From Clarireedia homoeocarpa (lineage: Eukaryota > Ascomycota > Leotiomycetes > Helotiales > Rutstroemiaceae): 64,000 bases of DNA. Of this stretch, positions 34,779 to 45,643 are shown one piece after another (the first letter of the stretch is position 1; each line of letters opens with the position of its first letter). Under the pieces are notes generated by a model, which saw nothing but the letters and a program-made list of their open reading frames with translations, was not told the DNA's origin and did no database searches. The position numbers and the translations under genes were made by a program. The stretch spans positions 304,298-368,297 of the forward strand of contig LNKV01000043.1 of assembly GCA_001465935.1 (NCBI GenBank). The letters are read 5' to 3'.

Positions 34779-35942
34779 TTGCAAGGCTCAGTTTTCGAAT
34801 GAGGAGAGGGCGACGAGGATGAGACAGAAGGGAATGGAGAAGTAGCCCAGAGCAGCTACTTTGATCTGTTATCTGCTGTCTATTGTCTGGCTAACTTATT
34901 GTTTGGACATTCAGTGCTACTAGGTGAAGGGTTATTGTCAGCAATAGCCTTGAGGTAAAACGATGTTATTGAAGATTTTGATGTTGATGTTGATGACGAC
35001 GACGACGATGGTGTTTTCTGAACAAGGAGTCTGGGTAAGTTTGACGGCGCCAAGAAAAGGATGAATCAAGAGGGCGACTTTGGAGATGTATATTCTGATG
35101 GTGGAGGGATTTGGAAAAGGTTCGGTGAAGGTGTTCGGCGTTAAAGGAATTTTTGGGCAATGGATCACACGACTATGATATGATGGAAAAATGGGGGACT
35201 ATTTGCGGGGGAGGTTTGCAGGTATGGAGGGAAATATTGCTCAAAATCACAGCAAATCGAATTAGTCGGTTCTGTTATTTGCCTTTGTATAGCATTTGAA
35301 TCTCCTCTATGATGGGCAGGAAAAAGAATTGCAGATATATTCAGTTGTTCTCCCATTTCCCTTTGTCCTTTGCCCTTTGCCCTCCCCATTTCCCCAAGGT
35401 CAAAAAGTCCCGCCATTTTCTTTTCTACAGTATTACACAGCTGTTATCGATAAGAATGCCACACTTCGGATCTTTTAATCCTTGCAGCCGGTACTTTGCA
35501 GTCCAAACAGCTTAAGAGTTGGCGATAGCTACAACTAAACAAAATGTGAGAGAGTTGGTGATATGTAGCTATCGGGCCAAATCGAGCATGACGATAAGAG
35601 TCTTTACCGCAAAGAGAAGTGGAAGGGCGAAGGCGACGAGCTGAAGGTGAAGCTGGGTTTTATACAAGTTACCAACTTCTTTTCTCGTGCGATAGATTCT
35701 ATCCAAAACTCAAAAATATTCGAAGCTCCACCAAACCCACTCGATTTTCAAGCTTCTTTAATCTGCCGCGTTTTCACGCGATTTGGCTTCCCGCGCATTT
35801 ACTCCACAGTCAGAAGAGCACTTTGCTACTATTTTCCCCAACACCTCAATGCTGTTCCCTGCCATTACAATCGCTTCATTTCGCAGTCCAGTGCCTTCCT
35901 TTTGCTTTGCTCAGTATCCGTCGACTCAACAACAAAAAAGCC
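34779..35942. other. Intergenic tract upstream of the Dnt1-like gene
   Basis: No gene is supported. The stretch 35619-35942 stays open in the same frame as the next gene but has no ATG; it is pyrimidine-rich and looks like 5' UTR. Confidence 0.6.
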
Positions 35943-38900
35943 ATGATGCAGGCAACTACGATGGGGCCTCCTCCTACCCCAATGGGCTATTCTCTCAGAG
36001 TGAAGCTTTGCGCAGCCGATGACGCCACGGAGAGCGCAAAACGTTGGTTTCGAGTCTCAGCTTCACCCGATATCACCATAAGAGAATTCTGCACAGAAGC
36101 TTCAAGAATCCACGAGCGAAACTATGGCTCGTAAGTTGTTTATGTTATCACGGATGCGCCTCGAAACTTTGTAGCATGTAGTTGGAGAAACTATACTGAC
36201 CTGGCTGGGCTTTTAATAGACCAATTGCGATCAAGAAGTGTACGGACGATGAGGGATTCGACGTCATGCAGGATGATTTCGTAGGCCAACTATTCCCCAA
36301 TATGTCTATCATTCGAATCATTCAAGCTCCCACCAGATCAACTGTCAGAGATTCACTTCCTCCATCTTCGGCTTTGAGATTTACTACTCCGAGCGTCGTC
36401 GGCCAAAAGAGAGTAAGAGAAGAATGGAATGGGGTCGCGAAAGATTTCTGGGAGAACTCGCAGAAGCGCCAAAGAGTCATAACGGATCCAGATCACCCAC
36501 TTCCTTCGCGCGAGACCGATCCACGAAATGGCATGATGTCGCAAAGGAATCTTGAAAGGCTAGAATCACCATTCATACCAGACTCACAACAGGATCCTGT
36601 TTTAGTTCATAAGGACGAGCCGGGTGACAATTCCCACGAAGTAAGAATAGGTTCTCCCGCAATTCGCGAGACACCACCCCCAACTCCTCAGCCAGAAGTG
36701 CGCAACGCAAGAACCCAGAATCATAGATTGACTAATTCTACCTTCAAGCCTACTACTAGTGCTCCTCACAATCGATCAGAACATGCGCGAAAACATCCTC
36801 TCAGCCCGGTTCAAGAGGCTTCTCCACGATCTTCGCCAACGTTGCCTAACGGAGCGCAGGCAGGCAGTCCGACCAGTCATGTCCAGCAGACTACTAACAG
36901 GGAATCTTCGAGTTCGACTAGAGCGGTCAGTCCCCTGCTAGGAGAGCCGGAGCTACCTGTCCATGATGTAGCGAGACCTGCGAAGCAGCGCAGACTCACC
37001 GAACCAAAACGGTCTGGTACAAACACAGGCACACCTAACTCTATGAAACCACGGGATGAGCGCAGTGTTTATGACGACTTCGGGACAGACAGCGAAGATA
37101 CTACGGTGAGATCGAGAGGAGTTATCAAGCCAAGGAAGAGTCCAAGAGCAGGGCTACCTGGCACCGAGATGGCAGCGAAGTTCAGCACTCCTCCGGGTAA
37201 TAGCAACCGTGTTCTGCAACCTGTTGATCAAATATCCACCCCTGGGACATTGCCTCTTACTCCGAAGAGCCGAGAAAGAGAGCGTGAGGCACAATTACAG
37301 CAGAACAAACAAGCCGAAACAGGTAGAGAGGCGCGAAAAGCGGCCGCAGCACCTGCTGCTGAGGAACGTTTGCGCGCCGAAAAAGAACGGCTAGCTAAGG
37401 AAGAAGAGCAAAAGCTGGAAGAGAGGCGCAACGATGCTCGTCGCCAGGAAGCGGAAGAACTTGAAGCACAAAAAGCCAAAGAGAATGAACACGCACGATT
37501 GCGCAAGGAGATCGAAGAAGAAGACACTGCAGACGCTGCCAATGCTGCAATAGTCAAGGCTTCGAAGCAAACGGAAAAAAGAGAAAGCACCAGAAGATCC
37601 TCCAAATCCTCGGAGCCGCAAGAAGAGAGGAGGAGCTCAACTCCCAAAGGCACTCCTAGCACAGCCATCCGCCCATCTCGGTCATCCACTCCACATATCC
37701 CAAGTGGAAGAAAGTCGGCGCTCAAAAAGATACCCTCATCACAAGCGGCACCAAGCCTATCCCCCGAGGCTTTTTTCAAGGATGTTAGCTTGGAAGCCCA
37801 GATACCTTTACCTCCAAAGAAGAGCCCACGACGTGTCTCGTTCAATGTGAACGATACGAATACTCCTACAAGACCCGAAGCTATCAAGCCTGCCGCTCTC
37901 AACAAACCTCGGGAAGAATCCACTCCGGAGTCTAGTTCTTCTCGAGCAACTGGTTAGTTAAAGATAATAGATCAACCCGTCTCGAAGTTTAAAAAGCTAA
38001 AGTATCGCAGGTCAAGTCCAGACACCCATTCCGCTTCCTAAAACAATCAGGAGGCCCGCTTTGAAACCACAAACCTCGAATCCCATTACGTCAAGCCAAT
38101 CTCCAATGGTACAAAAGCGTGCAAGTTCTGTGGCAAGTTCTGTGACGCCGAAGCCTGCCGTCAAGCCGACCGCCATAAACCGTGTCGTAGATTCGAGTGA
38201 AAAAGCTACCCCCAAACCTGGAAAAACTAACAAAGGTATCGAATTTTGTTACTTTATCCTCTTTTTAGTTTTGAAGTTCCAATTCATGTCATGAAAAATC
38301 ATTCTTGTAGTGTAAAAGGAGAACGTAAACATGAGAATCACTAAATAACCGTTTTTCTAGGTAAACCAGATCCACCCACGAAGCCAGCGGCTGAACCTCC
38401 GAAACCCACGAAACCTCCAACGCCCACAGAAAGTTCAGATTCGGAAAGCGATGATGAGCCTGTCAAGCCCAGTCCTAAGAAGTCAGTCAGCCCAGTAGTA
38501 ACGCGGCCGGGGAAGACACAAGAGGAAACAACCAATGACATCGCGGATGAAGATGTAGACATGACTAGTGATCATTCCTCGAGGGAAAGTCGATCACCAG
38601 TAATATTCAACTCCAATGCACCTTCAAGAGATGAGCAACAACGACCATTCATCAAAAAGAATGCGGCACCTGAATTATCGTCATCCGAGGCAGAATCTTC
38701 TGATGAAGAAGTAGACACTCCGAAAAAGCCCGGAACTAAAGCTCTCGCTTCCAGCTCCGAAAATCAAGATAAACACGACACAAGCGAAAGTACCTCGGGA
38801 GAAGAAAGCGAAACAGACGAAGAAGAGGACGATGAAGATAGCAAAGCCGACGAGCATCAATCAAGTCCGGAGCTTCCCCGCCACCCCCATACTCAGCGAG

Positions 38901-39769
38901 ACAAAGGCAACGGCAAAGTACCCTCTCCGGATCTGAAGAAACAAAAACAGATACAACGTAAGCCCTCCGGTGCTAGCGATGATGAGTCTAGCACCCAGCT
39001 GGAAGTGGACCAACAACTAACGTCTGACATGATTGAAGCGCACGCGCCGCCATCTTCTACACCTATTCCCGTTCCGACACCTAAGGCGGTGCCGAGACCG
39101 CAGTTTAATTTTGGCGCGAGTCTGTCGGCGCTTAATGCGAGGAAGAGTACGCCAGTGAAACCGCAGAGATTGGTGGGGGCGGCGGCTTCGCAGCGGCAGG
39201 GTGTGGGTGCTGGTGTAGGGAGTAGGTTGGCTGGGCTGGTGTCTTCCCAGAGGGAGAAGAAAGGAGAGGAAGAGGAATCGGAGGAGGAAGAGGATGATGA
39301 GGATGATGAGGATGATGAGTCTTCGGAGGATGAAAGCGATGACGATGATGATGAAGCAAAACTCCAAACGTCGCAGATTCAGGTTCCTGCTACGAGTCAA
39401 GTCACTAGTAATAATAGGACAACGACGACGGCGAATAAACAGGCGAAGAATAGTAAAGATGATAGCGATTCGGATTCGGATTCGGATTCGGATTCTGACT
39501 CGGATGATGAAAGTGTGGATTTGGAGGATAAGATTCGGAATGATTTGGTGAAGCGGATTAATGGCGGGGGACCAATTAGTGGGAAGGGGATGACGGGGAG
39601 TCAGGGTCAAGCGAAGGGGGCTAGTCAGGGGAAGGAAACAGCGGGGAGTGCGGTGGGAAAGGTGAATGGGAAGGCGAAATCACGGAGCGCGGGGAAGGAG
39701 TTTGGGAAGAAGGGGGGAGACGTTATTACGAATGGGTTTCAGTTCAATCATTTTGGGAGTTTTAAGTGA
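35943..39769 (+). CDS. Dnt1/Net1-like nucleolar protein (Cytokin_check_N-type N-terminus)
   Basis: A large disordered protein of 1,184 aa; exons are 35943-36130, 36220-37952, 38011-38235 and 38361-39769. The N-terminal 110 residues (YSLRVKLCAADDATESAKRW, DITIREFCTEASRIHER, NMSIIRIIQAP) resemble the conserved head of S. pombe Dnt1 and yeast Net1/Tof2, which hold Cdc14 phosphatase in the nucleolus and affect rDNA silencing. The rest is Ser/Pro-rich, with a Glu/Arg/Ala coiled coil (EEERLRAEKERLAKEEEQ region, near residue 440), many SP/TP sites expected for CDK control, and acidic Ser-Asp runs near the C-terminus. The protein ends NGFQFNHFGSFK. The first ATG in frame is 35943. The assignment to the family is moderate; the Cdc14 link is inference. 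Confidence 0.78.
39467..39495 (+). repeat. Hexamer array (GATTCG)n coding for Ser-Asp repeats
   Basis: About five near-perfect GATTCG units within the Dnt1-like coding region, producing alternating Asp-Ser. It is a likely site of length polymorphism. Confidence 0.8.
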
Positions 39770-41420
39770 GTGGGGAGAGGAACCGAGAAAAAGAAAGGGG
39801 GCGGGGGTTAACTAATGGATAGGTGCATGGATGGGTGGATAATTAACTGATTGAAGGGAAAGTAAAGGTGTTCTGGGAGTTGTTTTTCTACTTGTTAGTT
39901 TTTTTCCCTTCTTTCGTTTTTCCTTCGGATCATGAATCTAAAAAAAAATGGAGCGGGAGGGTGGAGAAGGCGTCTGTTAGAAGATTACATTACATTGGTG
40001 TTTCATTCCATTTAGTCTGCTTCGGTTTGGTCGGTTGGGTAGATTGGGGTGGAAAATAATAAATAACCCGATATGAGAGCTTAAGGGTTAGGGTTTCTAA
40101 GTTTTAAAGAAGGACGCTGGGAGGGCAACGGGAGGAGGAGAGAGGATATATGAGGTAGGCGGGGATGGGATGGATTGGGGTATGATATGATAGCTAGCGG
40201 TTTAATGGATCATCGACTGATTCATTGCGATGTGATTGGGTTGGAATGGAATGGAATGGGATGGGATGGATAGACGGATGATAGATAGGGAAATGGGAAA
40301 GGGAAGTGCAGGTTGAGGTTGAGGTGAATATGAATCAATCGAGCTACATCAATTATACTCATACCTACACGCATACATACCTACCTGCCTACCTATACCC
40401 CCTCGATTCCATCCATCCATCATTCAATTATTCCGGGAACAGAAATGCAATGCTAGGAAGTATAATGTAAATGTACTCGTCAAGTATCATCACAGTGGGA
40501 CCGACCTTACTTTCCTTAATAAATAACACCACACCACACCACACCACACCAAAGATCCAAAAGCCCAAACGACCAGATCTCGAGCAGAGCAGGAGTTTAG
40601 GGAAACGCGGGGTCGAGTACAAGGCGAGCGAGTGAGCGAGCGATTTACTTACTTACTTACTTATTACTTTTTACTTTTTGCTCTCCAACTCAACTTAACT
40701 TAACTTAACTTTAGTAGATGATATGATTGATGTAAGTTACATGTACAGTAATGCAATCAATGTATGTAAGCTTAGTTATATTATAGTAATGAATGTGTGT
40801 ATTCGTGACCTCTTGTATGTAGTTATCATTATTTGGTTGACTTTGGTATTCGATATCGAATATCTGATATAGGATAGGATAGGATAGTAGAGTATGATAT
40901 GATGATATCAAACTACATTAACAGCGAGCATAGCATAGCAGTAAGTAGAACGAAAGGGCAGAAAAATAAACGTGATATTTGGGTATAAAACGAATGAATA
41001 GGATGATGGGATAAAGAGAAAAAAGAAAAAGAAAAAAAAAAAAAAAAAAGGATAGATGAGATGAGATGAGATGAAAAAGAATGGTATCTTCTAGATAGAT
41101 AGAGGCTTTGTGCTGCTATGTATGGTATGTATGACATGCTCCTCTTCCCTCCCAGCCCGCCCCGCCCCGAAAAAAAAAAACTCCGTGTATGTATGCAGCA
41201 AATTACTCGTAAAAGAAGAAGAAAAAAAGAGAGAAGAAAATGAATGGAATACTCCAATCTACTCGGAGGCACCATAAGAAGAAGAAAAAATGTACTCCAA
41301 TCCAAATGTACTCCTTGTGCTCCTCCCTTCTGCCAATGAACGCCTAGATGAAAGAAAAAAGAAAAGGGAGAGAGAGAGAAAAGAGGCGAAAAGGAAAAAA
41401 GGGGAAATAAAGACATCAAA
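39770..41420. other. Convergent intergenic region with simple repeats
   Basis: It lies between the stops of the Dnt1-like (plus) and 2EXR (minus) genes. It is full of low-complexity sequence: GGAATG/GGGATG runs near 40240-40275, ACCAC units near 40528-40550, ACTT runs near 40648-40710 and an A run near 41032-41049. No gene seen. Confidence 0.6.
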
Positions 41421-43178
41421 TCAAATCCAATTATCCTCCCCCTCAAACCCATAATCCCAGTCCCTTTCATCCTCTCCTTCTTCCACTTGCGTCAATGGCA
41501 ACGCCTCCTTTCCAACTCTTGCTTTCCCCCACGCACCAAACCCCGTTTCCTCTCCTCTCAATTCTTCCTCCCCTTCTTCCACTTGCGCCAACGGCAACAC
41601 CCTCTTTCCAACCCCTCCTCTCCAGGCCCTCCCCCACGCACCAAACCTCACTTCCTCTCCTCTCAATTCCTCCTCTTCCTCTTCCTCCTCAACCGAATAC
41701 TCACTCTCACTATATTCCCAATCCCCATGCCCATTTCCATCCGCACTCTCCGAATCCATCGCCCCATACTCCTCCAATACATCATCAACACTCAGCAGTA
41801 GACTCTGCACCGAGAGATCCACACTTTCTTTACGCATAGCGATGCCCAATCCCTTTACACTTTTATTGCTCGTTTCCACAGCTCGATATCCATAAACATC
41901 ATCTTCTTCTAACTCTTCATCATCAATAAATCCACCTTCATCTTTCCACCTAAATCTCAATTTTGCACGCACATCTTCCCACCCCTTAACTCGTCCCCAT
42001 AACCAACATTTTTCGCATTCCCGCTCGAAGACTTCTTCCAACTCGCTCATCTCATCATTTTTCACAGCCGAGAAATGCAAACCTCCATTCTCCTCCTCCC
42101 CAGTAATCGCCCTCCTCGCACTCCCCCTCCGCCTCGAAATCGAAGCCAAGACCTCCCTCTCAAAAATCACCTCCAACCCCTCTAGCCCCTCCATCTCCAA
42201 CAGCGCATTCACAAAATGATTATCCCCCAGCAGCCTAACCCAGACCTTGAAATCCAGCGCCAGCACACGGATTTGGTGCAAGTTGCGCGAATACAGGATA
42301 TCGGTGCCGAGGTTCTCGTAGACGGTCGCCGCGCTGAGGTAGATGGTGTCGCGCGAGTAGTCGATGTATGCGTAGGGGAGAGCGGGGAGATAATAGGGGT
42401 GGCAGAGGGAGAGCGCGCTGTAGTGAGTGAGAGCGACGCGCCGGGAGAGACGGTAGATGCGTAGGGCGACGGGGAGGGGGAGCGTGCTGGATAAGGAGGC
42501 AGGGGGTTGTTTTTGTGGGGAGCAGGGGATGGGGGCGCGGTCGTGGTGGTGCAGTTCAATGATGCGGGGTGGTGGGAGGGTGTGTTTCCATATTCGACGT
42601 TGGATGTCGAGAGGAAGGGATGTGAAGTGTGGGAACTCTGTAGCTCCAGTATTTATAATACGTCCGGCATTTATAGGTCTGGAAACTATAACTGTAGTAT
42701 GCGAAGGTGTGGAACGTCTAAGTCCAAAATGCCTAGGTCCAGAATTCCTAACCTTCGAATTCACAGGCGCAGAATTCCTAACCTTCGAATTCACAGACGC
42801 AGAATTCCTGACCTTCGAATTCACAGGCGCAGAATTCCTAGTTTGTGTATTGATAGGCCCGGGCATCCTAGCATCATTCTCTTTCAAAGGTTCGGGAGTA
42901 AGAGGAGATACACTTGAACATAGCGAAGATCTCGAAGTAGCAGAAGAACTTGAGGAAGAGCGATAGAAAGATAAAGCTTCCGGTGAAAATTCCGGATCCC
43001 TTAATGGATGAACCTCACTATCTGGAGTGAGAGGGTATGAGAAAGTACCATAATCATGTGGCGTTTCGAGATACGGTTTCGGACTACTGTATTCGAAAGG
43101 ACTATGAACGGAGATATTGTGCGGAGCAGGATGAAAAGGAAGACTAAAGTCGACACCTGGGAAATCGTATGCTGCCAT
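41421..43178 (-). CDS. 2EXR-domain protein with internal tandem repeats
   Basis: A 585-aa unspliced protein of the large fungal 2EXR family (function unknown, F-box-like proposals only). The domain starts with FTSLPLDIQRRIWKHTLPPP and RIIELHHHD, followed by LRIYRLSRRVALTHY and YIDYSRDTIYLSA. The N-terminus is Ser/Pro-rich and contains 3.3 copies of a 10-residue unit (NSAPVNSKVR), encoded by a 30-bp minisatellite. The acidic C-terminus has two copies of a motif of about 33 residues (EELRGEE..FGAWG...LPL.QVEEGE). The frame is open to 43346, but the first ATG is 43178 (MAAYDFPG). The domain call is good; the cellular role is unknown. Confidence 0.82.
   Translation of the reverse strand: MAAYDFPGVDFSLPFHPAPHNISVHSPFEYSSPKPYLETPHDYGTFSYPLTPDSEVHPLRDPEFSPEALSFYRSSSSSSATSRSSLCSSVSPLTPEPLKENDARMPGPINTQTRNSAPVNSKVRNSASVNSKVRNSAPVNSKVRNSGPRHFGLRRSTPSHTTVIVSRPINAGRIINTGATEFPHFTSLPLDIQRRIWKHTLPPPRIIELHHHDRAPIPCSPQKQPPASLSSTLPLPVALRIYRLSRRVALTHYSALSLCHPYYLPALPYAYIDYSRDTIYLSAATVYENLGTDILYSRNLHQIRVLALDFKVWVRLLGDNHFVNALLEMEGLEGLEVIFEREVLASISRRRGSARRAITGEEENGGLHFSAVKNDEMSELEEVFERECEKCWLWGRVKGWEDVRAKLRFRWKDEGGFIDDEELEEDDVYGYRAVETSNKSVKGLGIAMRKESVDLSVQSLLLSVDDVLEEYGAMDSESADGNGHGDWEYSESEYSVEEEEEEEELRGEEVRFGAWGRAWRGGVGKRVLPLAQVEEGEEELRGEETGFGAWGKARVGKEALPLTQVEEGEDERDWDYGFEGEDNWI
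42741..42840. repeat. 30-bp minisatellite inside the 2EXR gene
   Basis: Three full units begin at 42741, 42771 and 42801, with a partial fourth to 42840. Each unit contains two GAATTC hexamers. Units differ by one or two substitutions and keep the reading frame. Confidence 0.9.
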
Positions 43179-43731
43179 ATTGACTGACCTTTCTTCCCCT
43201 CCCACCTTGTGAACCGATATATTGTTGAAAAACTTCGATTCAAAGGGAAGAAATGGGGAGAAAGAGATTGAGATTGGATTAGGAGAGGTGTAATAAGAAG
43301 AAGGAAAGGAAGGATGAGCAGAAGGAATCAGCGATGACGAAAACACTTTTTCTAGAATAAAACCCAGTCAGCCAGCAAGCCAGCCAGCAAATGTACGTTG
43401 AAAGCCGAAATTGATGAGATTGTATCTTATTGTAGCCAAGAAACCCGAAAAGGACTAATTATAGCATCATCATTTTCAGCTCATCGCACTACAATAGGCT
43501 GCTCAGAGTTTCAGAAAAAGCCCACGAAGGCGAAAGAACATGGAATAGAAGGGACAAAAAGCACAAACGGAACCGGGGCAATCATAAGAAGATGAAAATA
43601 TGAGAATATAAGTTGAGACAATTTGCAACTGTTTGTCGAGCAAGTGACAACAAATAGATAGGTAAGAGGGAACGAGCGACAAGCCTCACCAAAGATAACT
43701 GCGAATGAAAGAGCGCAGTCGGCAGTCGGCA

Positions 43732-43788
43732 GTATGTATGTATGTATGTATGTATGTTTGTATGTATGTATGTTTGTATGTATGTTTG
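43732..43788. repeat. Microsatellite (TATG)n with TTTG variants
   Basis: About 14 four-base units, mainly TATG, with every few units changed to TTTG. Located in the tract upstream of the 2EXR gene. Confidence 0.9.
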
Positions 43789-45277
43789 CAGGTTTATATG
43801 TAAACTCTCGTACTTGGAGATATGAAAAGAAATGTAGAACTCTGTTGGGTTGGTGGCTGAGGGCCGGACACACCTCCACCCCCACCGAGGCTGTACAAAT
43901 CGGACAACCGTCGGAACAAAAGGCAGACGGTGAGATGGTGAGATGGCCAGATGGCGAGAACAGAAGGTAAGTTGTCGATCATCATGTGATTCGAGTCGGG
44001 AACAATGTTTTCTTTCTCTGTTGTGCCGTCTTTATTGTATTGTCTTGCTCAGCTAGATGGACCAGGGAAGGAAATGCGACAGTATCATCCATTGATTGAG
44101 GTGGCTTTCGACTATTGGTTGATCATCTTGATAGTAATCAATCCTTTCAATCCTTTCGCTGCATATCTCAAGAAGCATCGCCCTTTTTGCCTTGACACTG
44201 GTGACGGAAGAAAAGCAAAAAGAAAAGAACAACCAAGATCAAACTTACTACGGCATCTCGACAACGAACGAATGAGCTGCGTCAAACAGGCATGGCTGGC
44301 CCGGGTCGTTGGCTGGCTGGCTGGCTGTGTGTTTGTTTGTGGTTGTATTTCGATAAATATTCAATCCACAAGTAAGAATATTTTACAAGGCCGATACATA
44401 ACCTCAAGCTCAATCCATAAATAAGACGATAAATACCGCGCAAGGCTGCCATTATACTGAAAGGGATATAAATCTGCTGCGACATGCAACAGACGGTGTG
44501 AATAGAAGTGGCCCGCGCGAAAGAGAAGAAAAGGCACAAGCTCCCGTTTGATACACTGCTTTGACTGGAGTTGCGAGTCGAAAGGATCGGCGAACATCAT
44601 GCTGTTGGCGTATAAGTCACGTGTGGAGATGTGCACCGGGCGGAGTTGGGGCGTGGATTTCCTTTCTGGGCGCTTTTACGAAGATATATACTCGCTGGTT
44701 ATGATTTAGGATAGATGATCTCGGTGGTTGGTATAGTAACTCGGAAGGAACACATGATATGTATTCGCTCACTTACTAACTCACCCCTCCTCGAACATCC
44801 ATCCATCATCCATCCATCCATCTGCTCTGCCTCTCCCTCACCCTCTCATCCAAATCCCCTTTGCATTCTTCCTTCACCTATTCACTCACTCACTCACCTA
44901 TTCACTCACTCACTCACCACTCTACCAAAATCAAACAACCACCCTCCTTACATAATCCCAAATATCGCACGCAGCCCAACAACCTTCCTTCCTCTCTCTC
45001 TTGCCTCGACTTCCCCAGCAGCAAAGCCAACTTAAACATTTTTTTGTTGCATCACCGCCCGATATGCAACAAAACACATCAACGCATGCAAGGATCCTTG
45101 CTTGTGCAGATCGGGTCATATTCCATGCCGATTATGTCATGTGAGGGGCCTAGAAGCGTTTCGGATTGGGGGGTTGTGTATCTATTTTTGGAAACACATG
45201 TCTCTTTCGGGTGTCGGTTGGTCGGGAGATTCTTGGCGGGGTTTCTTCGGGGTTCGGATGTTGATAGAGGGGAATGA

Positions 45278-45301
45278 ATATATATATATATATATATATA
45301 G
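45278..45301. repeat. Dinucleotide repeat (TA)n
   Basis: About 11-12 TA units in the gene-free tract. Confidence 0.9.
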
Positions 45302-45643
45302 CATACTGTAGAAGGAGTTTGTAGAGAGCGACAGAGAGGAAGCAGAGGAAGTGAGAGTTTTTATTGATGTCTCTTTTTGGCTGCTTAGATTCAACTAACT
45401 GCCTATAGGCTATATTACTGTAATGTGGCTGAGATTACGACTATGATTGAAGAGAAAATAGCTAACTACCTGTACGAAGGATATCGTGTAAATAAGTATA
45501 TCAAAAGTAAAAGAAGAAGAAGAAGAAGAATAAAATAGAAAAGTAAAGATAACATGTAAATAAAGAAATCCCCCCAACTACCATCTAATGCACCGTCGCA
45601 ATGACCTCTTCTTTCTCCGTCTCCGGAACCAGAGAATCCTCAC

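Larger units (their letters stand above)
43179..45643. other. 2.5-kb gene-free tract with microsatellites
   Basis: Upstream of the 2EXR gene and downstream of the RRM gene, both minus. It includes (TATG)n at 43732-43788, a 20-bp ACTC-type duplication near 44874-44919 and (TA)n at 45278-45301. Open frames crossing it are repeat translations; I support no gene. Confidence 0.6.

Noticed and set aside
39017..39610. 197-codon antisense frame rich in Arg/Ile
   Set aside because: Mirror image of the acidic Ser/Asp-rich coding region of the Dnt1-like gene.
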